Source: Daphnia carinata (Eukaryota > Arthropoda > Branchiopoda > Diplostraca > Daphniidae). Taken from it: a stretch of DNA of 64,000 nucleotides. The position numbers were made by a program, and so were the translations under genes. Below are positions 25,201 through 38,732 of the stretch, piece by piece. Location: assembly GCF_022539665.2 (NCBI RefSeq), contig NC_081340.1:8059357-8123356 (forward strand). The letters are read 5' to 3'. Numbering within the stretch: the stretch's first letter is position 1; the number at the start of each line of letters is the position of its first letter. The notes below the pieces were generated by a model. It saw only the letters and a program-made list of their open reading frames with translations. It ran no database searches and was not told the origin of the DNA.

Positions 25201-28200
25201 CTCAAGGATACGGAGGCTAAAGCAGGTGACAAGGATGTATCCTTTGTCCTCAAAGCCAATGCCTACCCTGAACCAAAAATCAAATGGTTCATCGATGAAA
25301 TGGAGATCACAGAGGAGCGCAATGAATTCTCATTCGATAGTGACCCAAAAACGGGAACTTACTCTCTCGTCATAAAAGAGATGAAATCCGAACTGTCGGG
25401 CAAGTTCACGGCACAAGTATCGAACGCACTTGGCACTGCCAAGAGCAGCGCCGTTCTCTCCGTCCAATGTAAGGAATTTTTATTTTATTTATTTTTTGGT
25501 TATTCATGTGCTTGAAAACCTTTTTCGATTACCTACAAAGATCCGCCCAAAGTGGAGGAAGCGTTGAAAGACATTTGCATCGAGGAAGGCAAAAATGCAA
25601 CGTTGAAAATCAAGTGCGTCGGTCTTCCTGAACCCACAGTCACATGGACTAAAGAGGGCGTAGAGGTGGTGGCCGACGCTCGCATTAAAATGCAAAAGGC
25701 TGCTGACTCTACCTACTCGCTGACGTTGGACAAGTGTGTCACCCAAGATCAAGGCCTTTACAGTGTTAAATTTGCCAACGCATTGGGACAGGTCAGCGCC
25801 TCTTGTAACCTGAGTGTGGACTGTAAGTAAATCACCTGTTGAGTTGAATCGAAAGATCGATTAACAAATGGAATATATTACAGCCAAACCCAAGATCCTG
25901 TCTGACAATTTGACAGTCAAGGAAGTGTATGAGGAAGAAGAGATAATCTATGAAGTTCGTGCCAGTGGTCAGCCCAAACCGCAAGCTCAATGGTAAAAAC
26001 GAGATATCAAATGCAAAATTTGTATTGTTCTTTGTAATTGGGTTTGATTGATGCAGGACATTAAATAATGAAACAATAGTAAAAAGCGAACGGATTGACA
26101 TCACCGAAACGACCGACACGTACACGTTGAAAATCAACAAGGCAGCCATGACAGATGGCGGAAATTATGCCATTAAATTAAGCAATCGTCTGGGAGAAGA
26201 AACCAAGAATACGTCCGTCACAGTTAAATGTAGGAAATTAACTTTTATTTTAAAGTCGTATTAGATAAAAAAAAACTAACTTTCAATCGTCCGACAGCCC
26301 TGTCTGAACTGCGGGTTCCAAAGATCCTACAGGGATTGAGTGACACCACTGGCAGCAAGGGTCAACAGTTAGAATTAAAAGTACGCATTCGCGGTCAACC
26401 GAATCCCGAAGTTGAATGGTAAGTTTGTGGATGATTTTTGTTGAATGCCGTACTGATGTTCAATATGCCAGGTTTAAGGATGGCGAAGCGTTGAAAGACC
26501 ACAAGGACTACATTCTTTCTAAGGATGAGGTTGAAAACACGTACACTCTTGTGTTGCCAGTAGCTCACGAGTCCCACGCTGGAAACTATACTGTTAAAGC
26601 CACCAATGAACACGGCTTTGACGAGTCTAATGTACGCATACGTTTCTCATTTCTCTTTATCTATTTTCATCCTACATTCGTAACAATCATTCACTTTTTT
26701 TTTTAGGCTACTTTGACCATTGTGATGAAACCAGAATTGAGCCACGAACCAGAAGTTAAGGTGGAATATTACGAGGAAACCAACATCGAAGTTAAAGTCA
26801 CCGCTCATCCAAAATCCAAAGTCAAATGGTAACTATAGCAGAATTTTGTGTGTGTTTGTACCACTGTTTAAAGGATCAATATGTTTTGCAATTCAGGCTA
26901 AAAGACGGAATCCAGATTAAATCAACCACTAGCGAACGAATTAGCATCACGTGCGAGGAAGGTTCCAACGTATACAAATTGAGCATCCAGGAGACTGTGG
27001 CAGAAGACGAAGGCACCTACAGCTTCGTGGCTACCAACAAAGAGGGAGAAACTCGTGGTGACATCAAACTGTCAGTTCATTCAGAAGCACCCACCTTCTC
27101 GAACAAACCCAAAAGCTGTTTCGCTAAAGCCGGCCAAACTGCCAAGTTCGAAGGCTCGGTCCAGGGTATACCCGCACCCACCATTTCATGGCAAAAGGCT
27201 GAGGAAGTCATAGTCGAGTCGGAGCGATTCAAGATGGAAACTGCTGAGGGTGGAAAATTCAGTCTAACGATTTCTGATGTTCAAGAGTCCGATTATGCCG
27301 AGTACACGGTCAAGGCAACCAGCGCTGTAGGAGAAACCAGTGCGACAGCTGAATTAACACTGACCAGCGAACCGCCAAGTTTCCTGGGTGACAAACTACC
27401 GGTGGCCACCAAGGTGAACGAAGGAGAGCCGCTGAAGCTTACGGTTAAACTTGGCGGAAGTCCTTTGCCAGAAGTCAAATGGTACAAGGATGGCCATGAG
27501 CTCATTCCCGATGAGAGGATGATGATCACATTGCTCCCGGATGGAACTGCTGAATTGGAAATCGCTTCAGCTGATCCGGCCAAAGATTCCGGCCAATACA
27601 AGATGGTGGCGATCAATCCTACTGGCGAAATTAGCACTGAAACTGCCGTTGATGTCAAGAAATTGCCGAAGAAGGGCACGATCGATGAAGCCCTTCCATC
27701 TACTACAGTAGCAGTTGAAGGCGAGCCTTTGAAGTTGGTGGCCCGCGTGTCTGGCCACCCAAAACCAGAGGTTAAGTGGCTGAAGGACGGACGACCTATT
27801 CGCCCTGGCAGCAACAATGCCATTCTCTCCCATCTACCGGACGGCACCGTTTCTTTGGAAATTGAAGTTGCTAAATTGGAAGATGCCGGAAAGTATAGCT
27901 TGGTGGTGGCGAACGAATTGGGTGAAAGCGAATGCGACACAACCGTCGAAATTCAACAAGCTCCGTCGGCTCCACAGTTTGTCTCACCTCTGTTCGCCGT
28001 TAAAGGAACTGAAGGCTTCCCTGTCCGAATGGAAGCCAAAGTCAAGGGATTCCCCTTCCCTGCCATCACTTGGATGAAGGATGGCAAAAAGTTGAAGCAA
28101 TTTACGGGCGAGGCTAGTAAGAAGCCTGAAGCAGATGGTTCTGTCCGTCTTAGCATCGCTTCAGCCGATCCATCAGACGCGGGTGAATACACGGCCCTCG

Positions 28201-31200
28201 CTCGCAATAGTTTTGGTGAAGCTAAGACGTCTGCCAAAATGGAAGTTCGACCTCGCAAATCGGATGGACCAGAAGCGGCTGCTTCGGTCCTTACAGGACC
28301 ACGTGATACGTTCGTGGATGAAGGATCACCCATCAAATTGGTGGCTATTATCGGCGGTAATCCCATCCCCGATGTCGTTTGGACCCTTAATGGCGAACCG
28401 GTTGATGAGTCCCGTTGCACGATAACTGTCGATGGTGACAAGTTCATCTTGGAGGTAGAAAAAGCGGACAAGAAAATTGACGAGGGTGAATACGAGATCG
28501 GCGTATCGAACGAGTTGGGAGCGGCCGCGTCCAAAGCCAAAGTGACCGTTAAGAAAATCTTTTCGGCTCCTTCGTTCACGCAGAGATTCTCTGACCTCCA
28601 ACAGCTTCCTGGCTACGACTGCAAGTTCATGGCGAAAATCAGTGGGTTGCCGAAGCCGACCATCGTTTGGACTTTGAACGGTGAAGAGATAGCCGAATCC
28701 GAAAAATACAAGATGAAGCGAGATGGCGACATTTGTGTTTTGTTTGTTCGGGATTGCGCACCGGAACGGGCTGGTCGTTATGCCTGCATCGCCACTAATT
28801 CAGAAGGTATTTCGAGGGTTTAAACAATTGGAAGGAAATTTTATTCTTAAATCAAATTGGTTTTATTTCATTCCAGGTGAGGATCGTTGTGAAGGTGAAC
28901 TGGAAGTGGTGGACAAGATCGAGAAGAGGGAAAAGGAGGAGCCGCCGCAGTTCCTGAAGCGGATCGGCGATTGCGAAGTCTACGAAGGAATGACGGCCAA
29001 ATTCACGGCCTGCGCTTCCGGGTTCCCCGAGCCGGAGCACGAGTGGTTCCGCAACGGGCAGAAATTATCTGCCGGAGGCCGCGTAAAGATGGACAAAGAA
29101 GGCAACGGCCTTCTGCGCCTTACCATAAAATTTGTGGAAGAAGCGGACGTTGGTCAGTATTCGCTTCGGGTATTTAACCGTTCGGGCGAAGCTACGTGCT
29201 CAGCCGAACTTAGCTTCGACACGCTTGACTGCCGCCCCAAGAAGCCCGTCGGCGACCAGTACGCCGATTTCGACAAGTTCCGCCAGTCCGGAGCTCCCGT
29301 CCCCCTGCCGGACCGCCCTATTATTCATTTGATTCACGATCGCTTCCTAACTCTTTCATGGAAGCCATCTGTGCCAATCGGTCCGCGCATCCCTGTTACT
29401 TATCACGTCGAAATGTGCGAATCACCTGACGGCGATTGGCAAAAGGTAAATGCAATTCAAAAGGTAAATTTCCTTGGGTTTAATGAAGTTTCGATTGTTC
29501 CATTTCAGGTTCGTTCAGGAGTCAAAGGTTGTTCTTGCGACATCCGTGGTTTGGACCCGTACCGTGACTATCGTTTCCGTATCCGAGTCGAAAATCAATA
29601 CGGTGTTTCAGATCCGTCACCACATAACTCGACCAGCCGCGACAAACTCTACTTAGAGCCTATTGCTCGAAAGCGTTTCCTGGAGCCTGGCGACACTTAC
29701 AATCCCGACACTTCCTGCTACTTCCCCAAAGATTTCGATCTTGATCGCCCTCCCCACGATGGTTACACTCATGCACCTCGCTTCCTGCGTCAGGTAAATT
29801 TGATTTCACAAATGTTGAGCGTGATTGAATTGATAATTCCACAATTCCGCTTCATTTTTTTTAATTCGTAGGAAACAGATGCGCAATATGGAATCAAGAA
29901 TCAAAGCGCTTCGCTTTTCTGGTACGTCTACGGTTATCCTAAACCGACGGTCAAATTCTTCTTCAACGACGAGGCAATTGAAATGGGCGGCCGATACGAC
30001 TTCTCTTACTTACGCAATGGTCAGCTGACTCTCTTCGTCAACCGGATGTTGGACAGAGACGCAGGCATATATGAAGCTGTCGCCACCAATCCTTTCGGCG
30101 AGGCTAGGCAGCGTATCAAGCTTGAGGTGGCGGAACATCCAAAATTCATTACTCGACCAGAAGAAAATATTTTCATCACACGCAAACCGGGCCGCCTGCA
30201 GTGTCGCATTACCGGTTATCCGGAATGCGAGGTATCTTTTGACGTTGTCCTGAAATCCATGTATCATAAATTTAATCACTTTGTTTGATAATAGGTCAAG
30301 TGGTACAAGGATTGGCTTCCAGTAGCGCCTTCCAGCCGCATCAAAATGCAACATATTCTACCGGACACCTATATCTTAGTCATCGACGACGTCATTGGCA
30401 AAGATGAAGGGCTCTACTCAGTTGTGGGTCGTAATGTGGCCGGGGCCGTTTCGGCTTCTGCCATGATCCATGTTGAGGACAATGAAGACGAGTTTGCTTA
30501 TCGGACCTATCATAAGGGACGCAACGTTAAAGCGAAACAAGTCGACAACAATCGCATTTTTGGTGATTATTACGATCTGGGAGACGAGCTGGGCCGTGGA
30601 ACGCAGGGTGTGACCTATCACAGCGTGGAGCGATCCACCGGTCGTAGTTTGGCTGCCAAGATTATGACTGGAACTGGATTCGATTTGCGCTCCCGCATGA
30701 TAAGCGAAATGGACGTCATGAATCAGTTGAGTCATCAGCGTTTGGTCCGTCTTATTGACGCTTACGAAACCAAAGATTCGTTCACCCTCGTCTCCGAATT
30801 GGCCGGCGGTGGTGATCTCGTGGACGCCGTCACACGACGACCCCACGTCACTGAAAGCGAAATCGCTCATTATATCCGTCAGGTCTTGGAAGGCCTTAGC
30901 CACATGCACAGTCACGGAATTGCTCACCTAGGACTGACTCCCGGCGATCTGTTCCTCACACGCCCAGACGGTGACGAACTCAAGATCGGCGATTTTGGAT
31001 TGGCTCGTCGCATCTACTCGAATAAATTGACGCCGCTTGACTACGGAATGCCGGAGTTTGTTGCTCCCGAAACAGCCAATGGCGAAGGAGTTGGTTACCC
31101 AGCTGACATGTGGTCGGTGGGTGTCATTACCTACTTGTTCCTCTCTGGCATCTCTCCATTCCGTGGAGAAACGGACAGAGACACACTTCGCCGTGTCCAA

Positions 31201-34112
31201 GCTGGTCAGATCAATTTCGATCCAGAAGCCTTTAGCAATATCTCGAGCGAAGCCACTGATTTTGTAACTAAACTGCTTGTCTTCAAAGCTGATGGACGGC
31301 TCACCCTCGAGGAGGTAATACTTCCTTTCTCTTAATGTATTGCTTTATATCACAAATTGAATAATATGATTGGACTCATTAGGCGCTAAAACACCCATGG
31401 CTGAAACAAGCAGACCGACGATTTGCAACCGATGGACCGGGGGCTTATCATATCCCGACGGAACGACTCAAGACCTACTACGAGCGCCATTATCGCGATT
31501 GGTACGGCAACGCTTCTTGCCGCACTTGGTATAGGCGTCGTCCACTCAGTGGCGCCTTCACGCATCCGTCGTGCATGGTGTACCCTCCGGGAGAGGAATA
31601 CACTCCGAGGCAGACACCTGAACCACCTCGCCGTCCATCAATCAAGAACGAGGTTTTAACGAGACTTCTATTTTTGATCATCAGAAATCTTGTAATGCAT
31701 AATTGGATTTATTTAGATGAAGAGCTTCGAACATCCTGGAATCGACAGTGGTCTAGCAACCAGTGAAAGCCACTATCAGTATGGACCGGACACGTATTTG
31801 CTGCAGTTACGTGACGTGGATTTCCCAGTTCGTTTGCGTCAGTACATGAAGGTGGCGGGCAACAGGAGCGCTTCATTCGCTATGCGAATGCAAGACAACG
31901 ATTACGCTCTGCCAATGATTTACGAACGACGTCGCTTCACAGACCTCATGGACGAGCAGATTGACGATGAAGCTCGCCGTGCTCGTCGTCAGTTCCGTTA
32001 CGCCAACGACACAGGCCCATTGCAATACTACCATCCGAATCGTCGGCTTAAAAACGAGCTGGGCGTCCGTGACGAAGCCCACACCGAGGCTGATGCCATG
32101 CTGGAGATGAAACGAAATGGACACATACCATTCATGCGCGAGAAGCCCAGGACGGTGGCCATGGTAGACAACCAGTCGGTCCAGTTCTCCTGTCTGGCCG
32201 TCGGCGAGCCCCAGCCGTCCGTCCAGTGGTTCAAGGGAGATCTACTCATTCTTCCCGATCATCGGATAACAATTAGCTACAGCGCCGATACGGGCATTTC
32301 GATCCTGAAATTTGAACCGGCCCACTCTTACGACTGTGGTATTTACAAAGCCGTTGCTAGAAACAAGGTCGGTCAAACTGTGGCCAAAGCTCGTTTGGTC
32401 ATGGGAGATATCCCGATGGCCCCAGATAGCCCGGAAGCTACGGATGTCTCCGATACCGAAATTCTCTTGCGCTGGAAGGTGCCAAGACAAGATGGCAACT
32501 CTACGGTTCTCTGTTACAGTTTGCAGCAAAAGGAGTCTACGAGCAACGAGTGGTCCGATGTAGCCGACAACATCGACCACGAATTCTTTCTGGTGCGCAA
32601 TCTAAGCCCCAGCACTGAATATCAATTCCGGTTAGCGGCTCGTAACAAGTTTGGCTGGAGTGATAGAAGCATTAGCAGTGAATCGGTATCTACCAAAGAA
32701 GCAGGCAGCCCTAAGGTTGCCGTTACGAGAGCCATGAAGTACCTGCAACAGTTGACCGAATCTGGACAGCAGTTGTTTTTGGACGCTACTGGACCCCTTG
32801 ATGCTTCTCCGGCATCCGACTACACCGTGGAGATGGAAGAAATGAAAAAGCCTGTGAAAACAACACCGCCCACGGATGATCTGAAATTTATCGCCGAAAT
32901 TAACCGCGGCCGATTTTCGCTTATCGCCAAATGCGCCGATAAAGAAGGTAATCGAATGTACGCTGCCAAAATCGTCAAGAAAGATGGAGACAGTTTGCAA
33001 GAAATGAATATCTTGCGGGGTCTGTGTCACGAACGCATCGTTTCCCTTTATCAGGTACGAACCGGCACGCCGTTTAAATCTTTATTCTTGTCGTCTTTAA
33101 CATAATCTTTTTACTCTTACAGGCTTACGAAAGTGGTGAATTTCTCGTATCGGTAATGGAGAAGTTGCAAGGTATCGACGTCTTGACTTGCCTCTCGCAA
33201 CGTCACGAATACACCGAAAACATGGTAGTCTCGATCATATCGCAAGTACTGGACGGGCTGCAGTATCTGCACTGGCGAGGATTGAGCCATCTAGATTTGC
33301 AACCGGACAATGTCCTACTCATGTCAGCCCGCAGCATCGATGTCAAGTTGTGTGATTTCGGTTGCGCCCAACATACCTCCAAATTGGGTGGAACTATGGC
33401 TCCTGTTGACCGCTCCTATCTGCCGTTCACGGCGCCCGAGATCCTCAACGAGGAGCCGGCCTTCCCGCAGAGCGACGTCTGGTCGCTCGGCGTCCTCACT
33501 TACCTCCTCCTGTCGGGAGTTTCGCCGTTCAGGTATTAATGCTACAATTCTACTGTACGTATAAGTTTGTCAAGATTCCCTTTCGTGTTGTTATAATAGC
33601 GGCGAGAACGATGAGGAAACAAAGCAAAATATCACGTACGTTCGTTTCCGGTTCGAACCGCTCTATAAAGAGATTAGTATGGAAGCTACGCGTTTCATTA
33701 TGCTGGTATTCAAACGGGCGCCAAGGTATACAATGCTTTATTTTGAAGCTATTCATAATCACTAATCTATGATACTTTTCATGTTGAAATAATCGTCGTT
33801 ATCATCACAGCAAGCGACCAACAACGGAAGAATGTTTAGAGCACCGCTGGTTCCAGCCCAGCGAGCACATGCTCAAGAAGCGCGAACGGGCCTCTTTCCT
33901 CGGCAACCGACTCAAGGTAAGTTATTGTTACTACAACAATCGCCAATGATTCTCGTTCGAACCTCACCAAATCAAATCTACAGGCCTACGCGGACGAGTA
34001 CCATCAGCAGAGAAGTCAACAAGCCACGAAATGTGAAGAACTTCTTTCTTCGTTCGGGTTGGGCTTTGGTCGATCTACCAGCTGCGAGACAGACATCTTC
34101 ACAACGTATTAA
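16292..34112 (+). CDS. Unc-89: obscurin / UNC-89 (RhoGEF, Ig, FnIII, two kinase domains)
   Basis: I traced 33 exons: 16219-16554, 16626-16796, 16854-16923, 16984-17079, 20396-20488, 20558-20722, 21820-21957, 22023-22194, 22270-22629, 22843-23004, 23155-23539, 23614-23795, 23856-24329, 24399-24879, 24941-25047, 25109-25468, 25541-25822, 25884-25992, 26057-26229, 26298-26418, 26472-26631, 26707-26828, 26897-28806, 28877-29445, 29509-29793, 29872-30231, 30295-31314, 31383-31652, 31717-33054, 33123-33532, 33600-33725, 33811-33916, 33984-34112. All junctions are GT-AG with matching phases, giving 3722 aa from the ATG at 16292 (good context, AAGATGGCC). The order DH-PH, many Ig, FnIII, Ig, kinase, Ig-FnIII, kinase is that of invertebrate obscurin, an M-line sarcomere organiser with Rho-type exchange activity. 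No SH3 domain is visible before the DH domain, unlike fly and worm proteins; it may lie on an unrecognised 5' exon. Confidence 0.93.
16626..22194 (+). other. RhoGEF (DH) and PH domains of obscurin
   Basis: The DH domain spans 16626-20722 over six exons. It opens with V-K-E-L-V-E-T-E-E-E-F-V, the typical DH helix 1, and includes L-P-I-Q-R-I-N-D-F, equivalent to the conserved L-x-x-P-x-Q-R-x-x-x-Y segment. The PH domain follows on 21820-21957 and 22023-22194 (R-Y-L-F-L-F-K strand; C-terminal helix with W-L-R-D-I-R). A 3.3 kb intron (17080-20395) and a 1.1 kb intron (20723-21819) divide this region, far longer than the 60-90 nt introns elsewhere in the gene, so they may hold regulatory elements or alternative exons. 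The role in the family is guanine-nucleotide exchange on Rho-type GTPases at the sarcomere. Confidence 0.85.
23155..30480 (+). other. obscurin Ig array with FnIII domain
   Basis: About 18 I-set Ig domains run from 23155 to about 29220. One FnIII domain follows (about 29290-29650, with L-S-W-K-P and Y-R-F-R-I-R-V-E-N motifs), then two more Ig domains to about 30480. Many domains are split by a phase-2 intron exactly inside the conserved Trp codon of strand C (donors at 24880, 25993, 26419, 26829), a regular feature of this gene. Exon 26897-28806 holds about six domains without introns, including the pair at 27365-27960 that resembles the array of unit A. Confidence 0.85.
30560..31420 (+). other. 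obscurin kinase domain 1 (predicted pseudokinase)
   Basis: The fold is recognisable: glycine loop G-R-G-T-Q-G, the VAIK-type lysine (L-A-A-K-I-M), the activation-segment D-F-G-L-A, the A-P-E motif and D-M-W-S-V-G. The catalytic loop that should read H-R-D-L-K-P-E-N reads H-L-G-L-T-P-G-D, so the catalytic Asp is Gly and the Lys is Thr. ATP binding may persist but phosphotransfer is unlikely. An inactive first kinase is known for UNC-89-type proteins, so this fits the family. Confidence 0.8.
32875..33916 (+). other. obscurin kinase domain 2 (most catalytic residues kept)
   Basis: The domain keeps the ATP-anchoring Lys (Y-A-A-K-I-V), the helix C Glu (Q-E-M-N-I-L), the catalytic Asp in H-L-D-L-Q-P-D-N, the D-F-G motif and the A-P-E motif. 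Two changes stand out: the glycine loop is degenerate (I-N-R-G-R-F-S) and the catalytic-loop Lys is Gln. An Ig (about 32120-32400) and an FnIII (about 32410-32690) precede it, the Ig-Fn-kinase cassette typical of titin-like kinases. Activity is possible but reduced or altered; this is inference. Confidence 0.75.
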
Positions 34113-34175
34113 AGACAGGAACTAAGTCAACAGAAAGAGATCATTTTGCCGAGGACGATTCAATACTGATTTTAA

Positions 34176-34181
34176 ATTAAA
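34176..34181 (+). terminator. candidate poly(A) signal of obscurin
   Basis: The variant hexamer ATTAAA lies 64 nt after the obscurin stop codon at 34110-34112, in an A/T-rich context followed by a GT-rich stretch. It is the nearest plausible signal; the site itself was not observed. Confidence 0.35.
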
Positions 34182-34620
34182 AAATTTTCACGCTCGTGTC
34201 ACGTGATGGTATGTAACGGTAGTTTCACAACTTTTCTTTCACGGTCACAGCTTCTGACAACTTTTACCGCCGAGATAATTCCCTGTTAAAAAGCAGCTGT
34301 CATTTGCAGTACTAGTCTTTCAGTTGGCCAACAGGAAACAATAGGTCACTTCAATTCGACTTACGCCAACTATCAGTATCATTTATTCAGCCATAACTGT
34401 AAGAAGTTGAAAAAAAAAACTGACAAGACTCTGCCTAAGCAATGAAATTTGTTAGAAACTGGTGATCAATCAGAGAACCCCTTTATTGGTATTATTAATT
34501 TGACTGTTGGATATCTATAAATTTATGGGATACAGATGATTGAAAATATATAACGAAAAAAAAAACGGTTTGGGTTCATCTGTTAATAAGTCTATGATTC
34601 AATCAATTCTTGATTATACG

Positions 34621-34684
34621 TATTGAACTTTATACTTTCGGCGTAACGCGCTAATGCTCAACCACTGAGCTGTGAGTCGTATAC
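34621..34684 (-). repeat. tRNA-like module 1 (old copy)
   Basis: Read on the minus strand it has an A-box-like GCTCAGTGGTTGAGC D-arm and a degenerate B box (AGTTCAATA). It is the first of three modules in the diverged composite element at 34.6-35.4 kb. It is too degenerate for a working tRNA. Confidence 0.5.
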
Positions 34685-34820
34685 ATTGTTTGTTTTTTTT
34701 CTAGTTCCCTTTTCAGTTAGAAAAACAAAAAATTCACTTAGAATAACTTTAACATCATGCGAATAACAGATCCAACTTCCCGTAGATTTGAGTCGTTTGA
34801 CATCCTAAATTTCATTCTTA

Positions 34821-34882
34821 GTTTTGAACCGCAGACCACCAGTATCGTAAGCATATGCTCTACTACTGAGATACTGAACTTA
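34821..34882 (-). repeat. tRNA-like module 2 (old copy)
   Basis: The minus strand shows a D-arm-like TCAGTAGTAGAGC and a B-box-like GCGGTTCAAAA. It lies about 190 nt from module 1, the same distance as the equivalent pair at 41975/42170. Confidence 0.5.
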
Positions 34883-34987
34883 CACACTAGATAAATAGGT
34901 TAATAAATACTTTTGTGAGTTTTCAAAAATTGCTTAGACAATATTATTTTACCGATTACTAGAAAACATAGTAAGACATGTTATATA

Positions 34988-35055
34988 TCTCACAGCTCAA
35001 TGGTTGAGCATCGGCATCGCATCCTGAGTGTCTAGGTTTCGATTCCCAAGTGAGT
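34988..35055 (+). repeat. tRNA-like module 3 (old copy), cloverleaf-like
   Basis: On the plus strand the ends CTCAC and GTGAG can pair as a 5-bp acceptor stem. The D-arm GCTCAATGGTTGAGC and B box GGTTTCGATTC are clear. The anticodon arm has one mismatch and the loop is ATCGCAT (anticodon position CGC, Ala-like). There is a T-arm defect and the acceptor stem is short, so I call it a tRNA-derived repeat rather than a gene. Confidence 0.55.
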
Positions 35056-35269
35056 AGAATGGAATTTATTCCGCATATAGATATACAGCAAATAAAGTGA
35101 TGAAACGAGAGAATGCGTGCTATGGAAAAGTTATAGTGCAGATATTAGAATGTAGGTGAGTGCAACAAAGTAGGTATTCTCAGCATGACAATAAACAGCT
35201 GCCAACTATAAGTTGTAACGGTCTGTACATTGCAACCACCCAGACAATAAAGAAAACGACTTTAGCAAA

Positions 35270-35390
35270 TAATTTAATTTGAAAAAATTGTATTGATATT
35301 TCTTTACACAAGTCAATGATCTGCAACTTCTGAAAGGCAAAATACGCCCTTGAAAAGTTGCCGGTCAGCCAATCAAAAAAATTTCGGCCT
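35270..35390 (-). repeat. remnant of the right arm of the composite inverted-repeat element
   Basis: The stretch around 35270-35385 aligns by eye with the right arm of the 41-43 kb element (about 42655-42755). Shared pieces include the TATTGA start, an ACTT-AAAGGC block, CGCCCTTGAAAAGTTGCCG against GCCCTTTCAAAAGTTGCCG, and a following GTCA-CC. It lies after tRNA-like module 3, as in the complete copy. Many substitutions show that it is older. Confidence 0.5.
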
Positions 35391-35839
35391 TTTTTTCTTT
35401 TTTACAGCTATGGCCATCTATCGGCCAGATTCCTATTTAATTTTCTAAATACAACTTTACGCATTCTAGCCATATAAATATATAATTTTTTTAATTAAAA
35501 ACTTTATTTTATTAAAATATAACTATACAATAACTATTTTGTTATATTCTACTTACTTAACTTCATTATTATTACTATTAACTATTAACTTTCCATTTTG
35601 TGCGGCAGCAATTATAATGAATGTAATTCTAATAGCAATGAGAATAGTTGCTTGTTTTAGGTATAAATAATATTTTTGAGTAATATAAAGTCATTATTGG
35701 TTGTTGCGCTGTGAAAATAATACACAATAACGTCTTTATATTACTCAAACATATTAATTTTCTTAAGTTAACTTTTCATTTGGATAAGTACTTTAAATGT
35801 TTAAAAACATTTAATTTGTGGCGGATAAAATTTCTCGTA

Positions 35840-37963
<2,124 letters not shown>

Positions 37964-38093
37964 ATGTCTCTTCCGAAGCTTCTGTCAGAAGAATATGCTA
38001 GCAATCAACTCACGAATCATGTAAGGTATGAAATATATATATGAATTAAGAGTTTTTATGCCTAATGGTGTTTTACTGTCTTATTATAGATGA

Positions 38094-38732
38094 ACAATAA
38101 AAGCCGATGTCGAGGTGACGAAGAAAACAACACGTCGACGTGCTGTCAAACGTGTCTCCGTTCCGGAGAAGTAAGCGCCGGAAGGCAAAAGGTGTCGTGG
38201 TGAAACAAAAGCCAATAAATACGTCGCTGGATTGGATGATGAAGAAATGTTACACGAAGGCAAAGGACACGCTGCCGACATCCACGCCAATCACGTGCCA
38301 GATGAGCCGTAGGCGAACAATGGATCACCAGTCACATCCGTCAAAAGTGGACGATCTACTCGCGCAAAGGGCGCACTCAAAGTTCATTTTGACGTGCCCG
38401 AAACGGCGCATTCGCTAGTCCGATCCACCCGTTCGGTGCGGAAGACGGCTTCACCGGCCGAGAAGAAAGTCTCTCTCCAGCTGGAACGCAACCCCGACAT
38501 TGAGACTTTGGCCGCTACAGCCAAAGAAGAGGAAGAGAAAGCACCGGCCGCCAAACGTTCACGACAAAAGAAGGGCCCGGCAGTATCTGCCGCAACAATG
38601 GCGGATGAATCTCCGGTCGTGCCGGCCACGAAACGGACACGTGGTGGCAAGAAAACAACTAGCGAACCTGAGCTTGTTAAGGAGGATACCTCATCGCCAC
38701 CACCTCCACCTCGACGTACTAGAAACATCTAA
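38094..38732 (+). pseudogene. Lys/Ala-rich nuclear-type protein remnant with two in-frame stops
   Basis: One frame from about 38097 to the TAA at 38730-38732 has coherent, charged, low-complexity protein character (R-S-T-R-A-K-G-A-L-K-V-H-F-D-V; basic K-R-S-R-Q-K-K-like patches; Pro-run before the end). It is interrupted by TAA at 38172-38174 and TAG at 38310-38312. Composition suggests a nuclear or chromatin-associated tail, which is only inference. It sits directly after the broken helicase and may be unrelated to it. The part after the second stop is an open 112-codon frame from 38394. Confidence 0.5.
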
